A DNA stretch of 64,000 nucleotides from Pseudoalteromonas shioyasakiensis (GCF_024518675.1 NZ_JANIGL010000001.1:124001-188000); one strand, 5' to 3'. Positions 9,701-18,273 are shown, numbered from the stretch's first letter. The notes: generated by a model not told the origin, from the sequence alone. Program-made: numbers and translations.

Positions 9701-9909
9701 CTTTGATAAAGGATGTGGGCTTTTATAACTCATTAGTGAATGAAGCTCCTGAATCTGAGGGGCGGTTTTTAAGAAACAGTTCAGGGCTAGGATACCTTGA
9801 GATATCGGTTTTAATTAGTAAGAGAATGTGCTTCAGACGTGTTCAACGTCATTATAGTTTATTCAGCTTTTTTCATTTGTTATTAATACTCAGCTTTCAA
9901 AGCGATTGA
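6769..9909 (+). CDS. Very large tyrosine recombinase (1046 aa)
   Basis: The start ATG at 6769 lies inside the previous gene, 8 bases after an AAGG ribosome site. Residues 500-730 form a complete tyrosine recombinase domain: SGLRRSEAGKLY (R540), HHLRHSFANW (H649, R652, H653), LLGHKS (H714) and the nucleophile Y724 in SSYLHL. About 500 residues precede and 320 follow this domain, which is unusual. It is the fully conserved partner of the altered recombinase upstream. The pair plus the small first gene recalls multi-recombinase mobile elements such as Tn554 (TnpA/B/C) and the recombinase-in-trio elements, but sizes and order differ from both. Confidence 0.75.
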   Translation: MAKGKIDSYLIDLKQRKTLHPCFEEIRTAYLKYSGDFDESYTEEGLTDLYNKICELLYQHFKGCKNDYSKHQFRKIEKKLKSDLPTRQLQLKVIDAIFNYGEEHFKIKALPVTSIVELKKEKPIIVPTSIIKLPIALDLYEILQQELKNPKKDLVDNAEFGRLILLLYFTTDIRSLYELQAIINNPSNLFYAKGISFWSGEIKGEVERYLLCDAAILLLFKLQKKMKTRSIICFKKEKLTKYLQSFLNCYEDREEKWSGLTLAKLQRLRELIYVIYLSPFSYLTYFQPNLSVKLPEACFFRIITGKAIPPEELLEPDLKENNFSDRRLILNGAMKYSAPNEIIGELETIYVALKKRDIQKVPRNEIVKYMHNVLEQSKCQNVYKLLLLTWMYHLLKNGGVHKKKLRLRTVIDYVKSISHPFLTVFTLCNFKELQAPDWETKLNEAAQYFTSGQRRKYLYYFAEYLKESRAVQQLNTDNLDISSTKTEVSANIISASHTTAILEYIQQRYSDLRDNSDQLVGYEYQYAYLLLCLCFYSGLRRSEAGKLYISDLDFSPALPKSDEFDWCTLSIRPNKLRALKSASARRDLPLDGLWPKKHLKVLRSYYQEQDTNHHKNTLLFNCQNSVERAFDLITRLMQYYCKDHSLKVHHLRHSFANWAWCKLNTELLEKMRLRFDCVDDELFCNELNERLYHRLKLKNNTRSKMYILSHLLGHKSVTTTSSSYLHLRDIWLYTEINSQYTVSNKLLNVCVGRAKLTSQKQCLSLIERITFFTLQQESSCCIRLWNKHFTSYIEQFPNLHSFEDRFHPIKLKKLLDYAKILAACNSKSPSEISQLYGLSVGYITMLYENAKAVHRSYPEFGDKLPAVPHFPSFKGIGLNDESKGKTSQEAFKYLCNKADSLLQTGYINLREVYDAVKILKYAAAGKNFAIRSPDVTMNKDFLRLCRMLELKDRHLHFKFHRGELSSTDALEAKQKWETLIKDVGFYNSLVNEAPESEGRFLRNSSGLGYLEISVLISKRMCFRRVQRHYSLFSFFHLLLILSFQSD

Positions 9910-10450
9910 TATGGATATTTCAAAACCTTAATTTTGCAACATGCAGGGAAGCAATATTATTAAATTTAAATTTATCGATTTTGAAATGTTGGATTAAAAG
10001 AACTTGAGAAAATAGGGTCATCAGTATTGGATAAGACATTTGATTTTACTAAATAATAAAGTACAACTTTTTTGAGAAAGTAAGCTTTATCGATTACCCT
10101 ACAGGGAAAAATCAAGCTGAATTTTTAATCATTGCTCAATTGTCTAAAGTACTAAGGATGATTTCACGCCAAGAAATCAATAAAGTTCAATTTTATTTGT
10201 ACAGAAATGATGAATGTTGAATTTCAGTGTCAATTAAGCGATGCTGTATTCAAAGTGCTCATGACTAAAGAGAGTGTTGTTCAACTGAAAAAGGTAAAAG
10301 CTTACACTTGAGCAATAATTTTTAGATGCATTAAGTTAAGTATACAATTAAGTACACCACAGAATATATTTTTAGCACTGCAAAAGAATAGATAAATTTT
10401 ATCCAAAAGCAGCCCGGGCAAAGTTTTAACGTACCGGGCAATTGATTCAT
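9910..10450. other. Gene-poor region with decayed reading frames
   Basis: No convincing gene lies here. A plus-strand frame at about 10053-10220 reads like protein for some 55 codons (for example YPTGKNQAEFLIIAQLSKV) but has no start near its upstream stop. An adjacent frame at 10207-10311 (34 codons from ATG) follows it after a frame change. Together they look like the remains of one gene broken by frameshift in the joint between two integration modules. I cannot name the family. Confidence 0.35.
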
Positions 10451-11230
10451 TCAAATGCTCTTAGATTCATTTGTAACCTTCTCCGCTAATAACAACACCT
10501 TCTGAGCCGGGCTGTATTCAGTCTTCTTTGCGCTTTTTAGGGTAAGCATTTGTGTTACATTTCGAAGTAGAGCAGTATCCATTGTCGCAAGTTTAGCCAG
10601 AGGCTCTGCAAGTATAGCAAAGTTAAAGTTGGCATCACTTTGGTATTTAGCCGCCTTTTGTTGATTAAAAATTAAGGTGAATATATTACCAATATCTTGA
10701 AATAGTGCTGAAATTAAAATTACTTGGCAATCTAGTTCGTTATAGTGAAGGCGGCGAGCGTTACTGTATGCCATTTCAGCCACTTCAATACTGTGTTCTA
10801 GCAAACCATGTTGGTACGCATGATGTTCGTCAGCTCCATTTGCTATCAGAAACTTATCTAAAATATTTTGACGTGTGAGTATAAAGTCAGAAAAAGGTGT
10901 GAGAGTAGGTAGTGTGATATAGCTTAACAATCTCAAAAACCGTCCAATAAGGTTTGACTTATTTTCAGCCATTTTTAACATCATAGTTTCAAATAATTCT
11001 AAATTACAATTTGCATCAATTGTTTTGATACGACAAAGAATGATATTTCCAAATTTATCTTTAGAAAGAGTCGCATAAGCAAGTCCATAAATAAAGTTAC
11101 TGGCTCTTGCAACCTCTATAGATGTAATGGCATGCACTAGTCTCTGATTAATTATCAATGCATAATGAGCTATCGGCATTGAATCAATAATAGTGATTTT
11201 TTGAACCCATACATAATTTGTATCCATCAT
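10451..11230 (-). CDS. Degenerate HD-domain protein, TraI_2-like
   Basis: The start chosen is the ATG at 11230, preceded by GAGGT. It lies directly after the integrase stop at 11232, so the two genes are coupled. The 259-aa product contains HHAYQHGLLEHSIEVAEMA (about residues 135-153), as in HD-domain TraI_2-like proteins of integrative elements. The later motif reads LFQDIGN, where HD enzymes have HDIG, so the metal-binding His is replaced by Gln. It may therefore be a binding rather than a catalytic domain. Its role is unknown; the context is an integration module. Confidence 0.5.
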   Translation of the reverse strand: MMDTNYVWVQKITIIDSMPIAHYALIINQRLVHAITSIEVARASNFIYGLAYATLSKDKFGNIILCRIKTIDANCNLELFETMMLKMAENKSNLIGRFLRLLSYITLPTLTPFSDFILTRQNILDKFLIANGADEHHAYQHGLLEHSIEVAEMAYSNARRLHYNELDCQVILISALFQDIGNIFTLIFNQQKAAKYQSDANFNFAILAEPLAKLATMDTALLRNVTQMLTLKSAKKTEYSPAQKVLLLAEKVTNESKSI

Positions 11231-11231
11231 T

Positions 11232-12443
11232 TTAAACCTCATTGCTGGTGATATTGACGTTCTGGAGTAGACGGTCGAAAGCACTACCATCTTGTCGAGT
11301 GTTATTAGGTACGTAACGGCTATAAACTTCAAAGAGCATTTTAGTTGTACTGTGCCCCATTTGTTTAGCTATCCATTCAGGGTTTTCTCCAGAAGCAAGC
11401 CATAAAGTGGCGCATGTATGTCTTGTTTGGTAGGGTCTACGTTTTTTCAGTCCTAATTGCACAAGTGTTGGGTACCACACTCTTTTTGTTATATTGCGAT
11501 GATCAAGTGGCTTATTTTTTGAATTGCAAAATACGTAAGTATTTTTACCCGTAACCTTATGTTGTTCTTTTAAAGCATCAACTACCACTGATGACAATTG
11601 GATGTTTCGATAAGATGCGAGTGTTTTAGGTGTTTCTGTATTTCCATCAACTAAAGTTTCGTGGATTGTTATTTCATTTCTGTCAAAATTAACATACTCC
11701 CATTTCAAGCCATCGATTTCTGCGGTGCGGATTGCTGTAAAAAATCGAACAGTGTAATAATTATGAAAGTCAGCTCGAACATGCTTTAAAAAGTGTTGTA
11801 CTTCTTTTAATGAAAAGGGTTCGATTTTAGTTTTTGGTATTTTTAAAGGTTGAATATTAATAAAAGGTGTTTGAAAGTCATAGCGTAATGAAGCTTCTTT
11901 AAGCATTTTTCGCAGTGGGGTCATTATGTGATTGATCCAATCATTACTAAGCTTTCTCTTTACTGATATGTTTCGTTTCGGCTCTAAAATACTCGCACGA
12001 TATTTAATAATATGCGTTCGATTAATTTCATTTAACCTAAATTGGCCAAACTCTGGGATTAAATAACGTTCGAAAATCATTACAACATTTTTGTAATGGC
12101 TAAGCTTCCAGTGTATTTTACTTTCTTCTAGCCACTCGTAAGCAAATTGCTCGAATGTCAGCGTATTAACTACGATCAGATCGCTTTTATTTATCGTGGT
12201 CTCTTTTAGTGTCTGTATTTGGTCATCATATTTTTTAAATACAGAGCATCGAGTGCTTTTAGGAAATACATCACGATAGACAAATCTATCAAGCATTATT
12301 TGAGCCTCAATATTTTCTAGCACTTTTTCAAGCTTATTTCTGTTTGCTTTAGTATCGAGTAAAAGAGTTTGCTCACGACAGCGAACGCCTTGATAATAAA
12401 AATCAAAAAAGAGCTTTCCTGAACGATTGCGAATACTAGCCAT
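11232..12443 (-). CDS. int: Tyrosine-family phage-type integrase
   Basis: I chose the ATG at 12443 because GAGGAGGT sits 6-7 bases before it; an in-frame ATG three codons upstream is too close to that site. The 403-aa product begins with an Arm DNA-binding region (ASIRNRSGKLFFDFYYQG), followed by a core-binding domain and a catalytic domain. The catalytic motifs are TAIRTAEIDGL (R239), YQTRHTCAT (the first His replaced by Tyr, as in many integrases of this type), MGHST and a C-terminal Tyr in FEVYSRYV. It overlaps the upstream excisionase-like gene by 8 bases. It mediates integration or excision of a mobile element. Confidence 0.85.
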   Translation of the reverse strand: MASIRNRSGKLFFDFYYQGVRCREQTLLLDTKANRNKLEKVLENIEAQIMLDRFVYRDVFPKSTRCSVFKKYDDQIQTLKETTINKSDLIVVNTLTFEQFAYEWLEESKIHWKLSHYKNVVMIFERYLIPEFGQFRLNEINRTHIIKYRASILEPKRNISVKRKLSNDWINHIMTPLRKMLKEASLRYDFQTPFINIQPLKIPKTKIEPFSLKEVQHFLKHVRADFHNYYTVRFFTAIRTAEIDGLKWEYVNFDRNEITIHETLVDGNTETPKTLASYRNIQLSSVVVDALKEQHKVTGKNTYVFCNSKNKPLDHRNITKRVWYPTLVQLGLKKRRPYQTRHTCATLWLASGENPEWIAKQMGHSTTKMLFEVYSRYVPNNTRQDGSAFDRLLQNVNITSNEV

Positions 12444-12687
12444 TACATACACCTCCTCGGGTTAAGGGAATCACAAATTTTTGCTCCTGAGGACTGCTTG
12501 CTTTATACATTTCTTTTAAAACACTCTCTAAAATGTAAAATACTTTGCGTGAGCCAAATGGTTTTATGTAATGTTCGCCTTCATAAAAAACTGTGTCTTT
12601 TAACTTACGGTTAATGTAATCTGGGCTGAACTTAATGAAAGTAGAAAGCTCTTTAGCTGTAAGTAAAGTCGAATTTATATCAGTCAT
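12436..12687 (-). CDS. Excisionase-like small DNA-binding protein
   Basis: The ATG at 12687 is preceded by GAGGAC at good spacing; an in-frame ATG ten codons upstream (12717) lacks one. The 83-aa product contains LLTAKELSTFIKFSPDYINRKL followed by a wing-like segment (IKPFGSRKVFYI). This is the pattern of the winged MerR-like excisionases that direct integrases toward excision. It overlaps the integrase start and is transcribed away from a small repressor gene. The excisionase role is inferred from size, fold pattern and position. Confidence 0.6.
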   Translation of the reverse strand: MTDINSTLLTAKELSTFIKFSPDYINRKLKDTVFYEGEHYIKPFGSRKVFYILESVLKEMYKASSPQEQKFVIPLTRGGVCNG

Positions 12688-12730
12688 ATTTGTGTCCTCA
12701 CAAGAAACTGAATTCATTAGAACATGGGAG

Positions 12731-12751
12731 AAGTTTCTTGTAAAGAAACTT
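12731..12751. promoter_or_regulatory. Perfect 21-bp palindrome, probable repressor operator
   Basis: AAGTTTCTT and AAGAAACTT flank a 3-base centre in the gap between the divergent excisionase-like and repressor genes. A further half copy, AAGAAACT, lies at 12702-12709, close to the excisionase start. Position and symmetry fit a dimeric Cro/C1-type repressor, whose gene starts at 12776, controlling both directions. Confidence 0.6.
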
Positions 12752-12775
12752 TAAATACCGATTGGTTATACTAAA

Positions 12776-12997
12776 ATGATTATTTATAATTTAAAAGAAT
12801 TGATAGACGCTAAGTCAGAAAAAGAAAACCGCAAAATACCTTTAACAGAAGTTGCTGAAGCGGCTGGGGTACAAAAATCCGCAATATCAAAAATGGCAAA
12901 AAATTCAAACTACTCAACGACGACAAAAACATTAGATGCTCTTTGTAATTATTTTGATTGCAAAATTGAAGATATTATTACCTACAAAAGTAATTAA
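12776..12997 (+). CDS. Cro/C1-type helix-turn-helix repressor
   Basis: The 73-aa protein is a single XRE-type DNA-binding domain. IPLTEVAEAAGVQKSAISKM forms the helix-turn-helix, followed by TTTKTLDALCNYFDCKIEDI, the usual closing helices. It has no separate oligomerisation domain. It is divergent from the excisionase, integrase and HD-like genes and faces a perfect palindrome. This is the arrangement of a lysogeny-type switch for an integrative element. Confidence 0.75.
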   Translation: MIIYNLKELIDAKSEKENRKIPLTEVAEAAGVQKSAISKMAKNSNYSTTTKTLDALCNYFDCKIEDIITYKSN

Positions 12998-13463
12998 GTA
13001 AGCCGGCTTTGTGCTTAATGATTGGATTGTTAGTATGTAGCATGAGGGTTACCTCTTTTTATATTTTGATTAGAGATTCGACACCTTTACCAAAACGAGT
13101 AGCTCTCACTTTTTCAAGCGAATTGTCAGATCTTGTCTGAACTAATACATATTAAATTGTTAAATTGGGTAAGCTGTTATTGTTCAAATTTTTATTATAT
13201 TTTTTTAAAGTTTCCTTGGACTATTCGTTTTGGCGTAATCTAATTTTAATATTACGCACCAACTGGCAACTCCTAAGGAAGCTATTTTTCGATTTAACTA
13301 CTTCATTAAGAAATTTTTTGTGGAAGTGCTCAGTAATACAATGAATTAAATCAGGCAGCCCTTTGCAATTTACATATCTGTATTTATTTCTGCCATTTTA
13401 ATACATCATGTTCAGTATTTTGAAGGCTACAGCACTGAACATAATGTGTTTTAGTTGTTATAG
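12998..13463. other. Non-coding gap at the start of the agar locus
   Basis: I see no gene in these 466 bases. There is a 7-bp inverted repeat around 13233-13258 (GCGTAAT/ATTACGC) and a 9-bp one at 13408-13442, listed separately. This is a likely boundary between the integration module and the agar locus, but no direct repeat proving it was found by eye. Confidence 0.4.
13408..13442 (-). terminator. Possible terminator hairpin after the FG-GAP lipoprotein gene
   Basis: ATGTTCAGT (13408-13416) pairs with ACTGAACAT (13434-13442) about 20 bases beyond the stop of the minus-strand lipoprotein gene. No strong T-run follows on the minus strand, so its role as a terminator is uncertain. Confidence 0.35.
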
Positions 13464-16400
13464 TCAGTGATGGGATTCGCTAATATTCAAAGGATAAATA
13501 TTAACATCGTTCATTGTGCCATCACTGGATACAAACGAAGCACGCAATAAGTAAAAATGTCCTTCAGGAAGTTCTGCGCTTGGGATTACTCCATCAAGGG
13601 AAAAAGTCATTGAAGATTGTCCAGATTGCGTATTTAAAACGCTTTTATCTGTTAGCACGGTGTCTTTTACTGGGATCCACTTTGATTTGAAGTGCCTTAG
13701 CCAAAAGCGAATTCCACCTTCATCTGAGGCTATAACCTGATTATTGCTACCTGCATGGTAATCAACGCGAACCGTTATATCATCACCGACCGTTAAGTTG
13801 TTTAACGCTGATTGGTTGGTAATGGTTATATACGGTTTGATCACGGGCTTTATTACAAGTGTATAACTATCCATAACTTGATTGTTACTGCCGCCAAGCG
13901 CTGATAGGGTTACCGTGCCAGATTCTAAAGCTTTTATTTGTCCCTTGTTGTTTATAATGGCAATCGCAGGCTTATTACTTTGCCATGTAATTTGTTGGTT
14001 ATCGGCTATACCAGGTGTTAGCTTGGCACTAAGCTGTAACGATTGGCCGACAAACAATTCATGGGGCAGTGAGCTTTTAGCGTTATTATCATCAGCAGTA
14101 ATTGTGATTTGTGTAAGTGGTGCAGGTACAAACTCGCTAATATGCAGATTTTTCTCAGCAACTAATTGGTTAGCTGCGCTGGTGACACGAATGGTCGCAT
14201 ACTCAGTGGGTTTTCCCACGGCTTTTACTTGACCGGCTTGGTTTACAGTTAATACAGCTTCATTAGATGACGACCAGTGTAATACTTGACTACTTTGCTT
14301 GGGTAAAAATTGCGGTATTAATGTCATTTTTGTGCCAGCGCGAATACTCTCATGAGCGGCTTTTAAAGTAATAGCAGTGGGGTCAAGGCGAGATGTTGAG
14401 TACACTTGGTTCGCGGCTTTATCACTAAACTCGACGGTTTCACCATTTCGCCATCTTACCGTTATTTTTTTGATGGTATTTTCTTTAGCTAGACCAAAAT
14501 GAACGGTGTTAAGTAAGCTTTGTGAAAATACAGCACCCGCTGAGCCAACCCGTTTATGAAAGGTTTGTGTGACGGTTTCAACGGTTACTAATGCCGATGT
14601 AGCATCAATATGATTTTTTGGTGAGTAGCCAACGTTAATAAGTACATAATTATTTTCAGATGCTTCGTTTTGGCTATTTGCATATAAATACCACTGGCCG
14701 CCTTCACTCCCGTTAAGAAGATCAATGTCGCCATCTAAATCAAAATCAAAAGCCTGACCCATATCACCGTTGCCATGATCGCCCGATGCATTTGCTCCAT
14801 GTGCTGTAACAGCATGAAACTGTCCATTACCATTATTAACTAACATCAAATCCGCAATGCGTTTTTCAATATCTCCCCAACGATAAATAAACAAATCTTG
14901 GTGTGTATCATTATTAAAGTCACCGCGTGTTACTCCCATTGAATTACCTCCTAAAGGGATATTCCATTGCTTAGATACGTCAGTGAATGTGCCATTATCA
15001 TTACGTAATAATATATCTGCCATGTTGCGGTTTTCAGGAGTAAACGCGGTTTGTACGTTATCAACGCCTTTAAGGCTGAATTTATAACCCCAAAAAATAT
15101 CATCATTACGTACCAATGCAGCTTGCCATTGGCCGTTACCAATATGGCCAAAATAAACCCCATTTTCTGACATGTCATCTGTAAAGCCTTGTGCTTGCTC
15201 TTTAGTAAATGTCAGTTCTCCACCATTTTTAAGCACCACCGGTGTTTTATTCCGACCTAAAAATAAAGGGTAGTCTTTGCCCCTAAATGCGCCCTGGGCC
15301 AGATAATAGTAGTTATGAAGCTTTATTTGATTTTCAGCAGTAAAGGTAAACTTATCGATACCCTTGTAGCCTCTGGGTTTAATTGAAAATGTTTTATCAA
15401 GAGGGTTGTGATCAACAAACGGTGCCTCACCTTTGCCGGCTTCAAACTCTTTACCCCTCGCTAGGTATAAATCAAGGTCGCCATCGTTATCTATATCAAT
15501 ATCAGTCACGGCCATGATGCTATGCGTATCAATGATTTTTGGAAACTGCGCGGTAACATTAGTAAAAGTAAAATCACCATTACCCTGCCATACAGATAAA
15601 GGCCCATACAGAATTATGTCGTCTATGTGATCATTATTTATATCGGTTACTAATGCGCGCGAGGGGTGTTGATCTTCAATACCCTTTACTCTTTTACGAA
15701 CAAAACCATTTTTTCCGGTGTTTTCATAAAAATAATGTTGTGGTTTAGTGCCCGCTAAGCTGGCTTCATTTATAAGTATTAGATCTAAATCGCCATCTAA
15801 ATCCATATCAGACCATTTTGCGCCGCGTCCACGACCGCCTTTATCAATATTGACATCACCAGTTGTTAGCACCAAGGTGCTATTGTTATTAGTATAAAAG
15901 TTGGCTTTAGAGGGATTTTTTCCATTACCGCCACCTTGTGTTACCACTAAATCAAGGTCGCCGTCATTGTCATAATCACCTACAGCGGTGCCGTGTAAAT
16001 CATGCATAAACCAACGGGCTAAGTTTTTATCATGTTTTGTTACGGTTCCATCACCATTGTTCCAATAAAGTTTACTGCTTTCTTGGTTATGATTATTTAC
16101 GATAAAATCATAATCACCATCGTTATCTAAGTCAGCTACGGTCGGTCCACCGTATTTAATTGAGTTCACGCTATCAAGTCCTGCCGCTTTGGTAATGTCT
16201 TGATAGGCGGGCAATGTTAAATCTGCAATATCTACAAATGAGACGCTGTGAACCGTGATATCGGTATTGTTGACTTTGAGGGTGAGGATAGTGTCACCAT
16301 GTTGAGGAAACTCCACTAATGCATTAAACGTGTGTTTACCAGTACCAGCGATGTTGAGGTTCTCAAATAATAAAACATCGTTTGCATACAAATCTAAGGT

Positions 16401-16634
16401 GGCATAATTGCTAGGATTAGTGATGGTTAAGTTTAATTGCTTGAGCAAACTACCCGTTACTAGGTAGTCAATGTGCAGTGGCTTAGTTGTTTTAATAAGG
16501 CTCGTTTTTAAGGTTTGAGGGGAGGTTATATTGACAGTATTTTTCGTACCGTTGCAGCCCGTTATCAGTAACGCGCTTAATATAAGCATTATAAACCGCA
16601 GTTTCTCTGTGATTATTAAATTATTGAATACCAT
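13464..16634 (-). CDS. Surface lipoprotein with FG-GAP/VCBS repeats, ASPIC/UnbV and two BIG2 domains
   Basis: I chose the ATG at 16634, with AAGG ten bases upstream. The product is about 1056 aa. A lipoprotein signal ends in LSALLITGC. At least six calcium-binding FG-GAP/VCBS repeats follow (for example VADLDNDGDYDF, VGDYDNDGDLDL, DFDLDGDIDL). Next comes an ASPIC/UnbV-type domain (RVGSAGAVFSQ, HFGLAKENTIKKITVRWRNG), then two bacterial Ig-like BIG2 domains and a C-terminal beta domain. No catalytic motif is evident. It is divergent from the GH16 agarase and shares a palindromic operator with it. Agar binding or presentation at the cell surface is an inference. Confidence 0.7.
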   Translation of the reverse strand: MVFNNLIITEKLRFIMLILSALLITGCNGTKNTVNITSPQTLKTSLIKTTKPLHIDYLVTGSLLKQLNLTITNPSNYATLDLYANDVLLFENLNIAGTGKHTFNALVEFPQHGDTILTLKVNNTDITVHSVSFVDIADLTLPAYQDITKAAGLDSVNSIKYGGPTVADLDNDGDYDFIVNNHNQESSKLYWNNGDGTVTKHDKNLARWFMHDLHGTAVGDYDNDGDLDLVVTQGGGNGKNPSKANFYTNNNSTLVLTTGDVNIDKGGRGRGAKWSDMDLDGDLDLILINEASLAGTKPQHYFYENTGKNGFVRKRVKGIEDQHPSRALVTDINNDHIDDIILYGPLSVWQGNGDFTFTNVTAQFPKIIDTHSIMAVTDIDIDNDGDLDLYLARGKEFEAGKGEAPFVDHNPLDKTFSIKPRGYKGIDKFTFTAENQIKLHNYYYLAQGAFRGKDYPLFLGRNKTPVVLKNGGELTFTKEQAQGFTDDMSENGVYFGHIGNGQWQAALVRNDDIFWGYKFSLKGVDNVQTAFTPENRNMADILLRNDNGTFTDVSKQWNIPLGGNSMGVTRGDFNNDTHQDLFIYRWGDIEKRIADLMLVNNGNGQFHAVTAHGANASGDHGNGDMGQAFDFDLDGDIDLLNGSEGGQWYLYANSQNEASENNYVLINVGYSPKNHIDATSALVTVETVTQTFHKRVGSAGAVFSQSLLNTVHFGLAKENTIKKITVRWRNGETVEFSDKAANQVYSTSRLDPTAITLKAAHESIRAGTKMTLIPQFLPKQSSQVLHWSSSNEAVLTVNQAGQVKAVGKPTEYATIRVTSAANQLVAEKNLHISEFVPAPLTQITITADDNNAKSSLPHELFVGQSLQLSAKLTPGIADNQQITWQSNKPAIAIINNKGQIKALESGTVTLSALGGSNNQVMDSYTLVIKPVIKPYITITNQSALNNLTVGDDITVRVDYHAGSNNQVIASDEGGIRFWLRHFKSKWIPVKDTVLTDKSVLNTQSGQSSMTFSLDGVIPSAELPEGHFYLLRASFVSSDGTMNDVNIYPLNISESHH

Positions 16635-16750
16635 AAGATCCCTTGCATTGCTGTTATTTAATTTCGGATTGAGGCACGTGTAATAAATAAGTAAAACAAG
16701 GCCTAGTGCAAAGTTGAGCATAACGCAAGCAAGGCATTGTTAAAAGTTTT

Positions 16751-16760
16751 TTGTTAACAA
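16751..16760. promoter_or_regulatory. Operator palindrome TTGTTAACAA, GH16/lipoprotein
   Basis: The palindrome lies between the divergent FG-GAP lipoprotein and GH16 agarase genes, about 86 bases before the latter. It is one of about ten near-identical sites in the agar locus. Confidence 0.6.
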
Positions 16761-16846
16761 TGTGTTTGTTTTGTTTCTTATTTGTACTAGTCTGTATTGG
16801 TCACAGTGTGTGACCAAAATGACAACATTAATTTAAAGAGGCAAAA

Positions 16847-18184
16847 ATGAACAAAACAACATTGTTTATCGGCTGTTTACTCACTACTACCAACTTGTTT
16901 GCAAATGATTGGGACTCAATTCCTTTACCGGTTACTCCCGGTGATGGCAAAGTCTGGCAGCTACAAGAAACATACTCAGACTCATTTAATTACACAGGTA
17001 AACCTGCTGCATTTACCAGTAAATGGAATGATACTTACTTTAATAGTTGGACAGGTCCAGGTTTGACCTATTGGCAGCAAGATGAGTCATGGGTTTCAGA
17101 CGGCAACCTTATAATTAGTGCTTCGCGTCGTGCCGGTACAGATAAAGTTAATGCAGGGGTGATCACCTCGAAAACAAAAGTTAGCTTTCCAATCTTTTTA
17201 GAGGCAAACATTAAGGTAAGTAATCTGGAATTATCTTCAAATTTTTGGCTGCTAAGTGACAATGACGAACGAGAGATAGATGTGCTCGAGGTATACGGTG
17301 GGGCACGTGATGATTGGTTTGCTAAAAATATGTCGACTAACTTTCATGTATTTATTCGTGATCAACAATCTAACCAAATAATTAGTGATTACAATGATCA
17401 AACGCATAATACGCCTAGTTGGGGAACGTATTGGCGTGAAGGTTTTCATCGTTTTGGCGTGTATTGGAAAAGCCCAACAGAAGTCACATTTTACATTGAT
17501 GGCCAGCAAACGCCTGATGGTTCGTGGGCGCAGGTGGTGATGAAAGATAAAGACTATACCGGTGCGACGTTAAACAAGAACACACATAATATGGATCAAT
17601 CTGCTTATATTATTATTGATACAGAAGATCACGACTGGCGTTCAGAGGCAGGAAATATTGCTACAGATGCCGATTTGGCAGACGGTAGTAAAAATAAAAT
17701 GTATGTCGATTGGGTGCGAGTTTATAAACCTGTTAATGCGTCCAATACAAACAGTGTTAGTAATGGTGCACAGATCAAAGCTAAGCATAGTCAAAAGTGT
17801 ATTGATATAACAGCTGGCGCAATGAGTAATGGCTCTTATTATCAGCAATGGGATTGTGGCTCTGATAATGCGAACCAACAATTTAACCTTGTTGAGTTAA
17901 GTAATAATGAATATGCAATTAGCTCACAGTTAAGTGGCTTGTGCATGCAGATTGAAAACGCCAGTACAAGTAATGGCGCTAAGTTGGAGCAGTGGGTTTG
18001 TGATCATGCAAAAACCAGTCAACGCTTTACTCTCAATAGCACGGGTGATGGCTACTTCGAGCTCAAATCAAGTTTAAGTAATAAATGTGTTGATATCGCA
18101 GGTAAACTGCAAACAAATGGTGCTGATATTGTACAGTGGCAGTGTTATAACGGCGACAATCAACGTTTTCAATTTATTGAATAA
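16847..18184 (+). CDS. GH16 beta-agarase with C-terminal ricin-type lectin domain (CBM13)
   Basis: The 445-aa secreted enzyme has a signal peptide ending near TTTNLFAND. Residues 20-297 are a GH16 beta-agarase module. It shows the catalytic motif EIDVLEVYGG (ExDxxE pattern), the agarase-type entry NDWDSIPLPVTPGDGKVWQL, and the end DWVRVYKPV. This family cuts beta-1,4 bonds of agarose to neoagaro-oligosaccharides. Residues 305-445 carry three QxW-type repeats (QQWDC, EQWVC, VQWQC), as in ricin B lectins. GAGG lies ahead of the ATG. The enzyme is probably the endo-acting, first-step agarase of this locus; a porphyranase is less likely from the motifs seen. Confidence 0.85.
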   Translation: MNKTTLFIGCLLTTTNLFANDWDSIPLPVTPGDGKVWQLQETYSDSFNYTGKPAAFTSKWNDTYFNSWTGPGLTYWQQDESWVSDGNLIISASRRAGTDKVNAGVITSKTKVSFPIFLEANIKVSNLELSSNFWLLSDNDEREIDVLEVYGGARDDWFAKNMSTNFHVFIRDQQSNQIISDYNDQTHNTPSWGTYWREGFHRFGVYWKSPTEVTFYIDGQQTPDGSWAQVVMKDKDYTGATLNKNTHNMDQSAYIIIDTEDHDWRSEAGNIATDADLADGSKNKMYVDWVRVYKPVNASNTNSVSNGAQIKAKHSQKCIDITAGAMSNGSYYQQWDCGSDNANQQFNLVELSNNEYAISSQLSGLCMQIENASTSNGAKLEQWVCDHAKTSQRFTLNSTGDGYFELKSSLSNKCVDIAGKLQTNGADIVQWQCYNGDNQRFQFIE

Positions 18185-18215
18185 AACGATTAGTAAAGTT
18201 TTTTACATTAATTAA

Positions 18216-18227
18216 ATTGTTAACAAT
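18216..18227. promoter_or_regulatory. Operator palindrome ATTGTTAACAAT, first GH50 gene
   Basis: A perfect 12-bp palindrome 98 bases before the first GH50 gene and just after the GH16 gene. It is a member of the locus-wide operator family. Confidence 0.65.
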
Positions 18228-18273
18228 TAATTGTTATTTATTTTGTGTTGTGTAATTATTCAACATAGTACCT

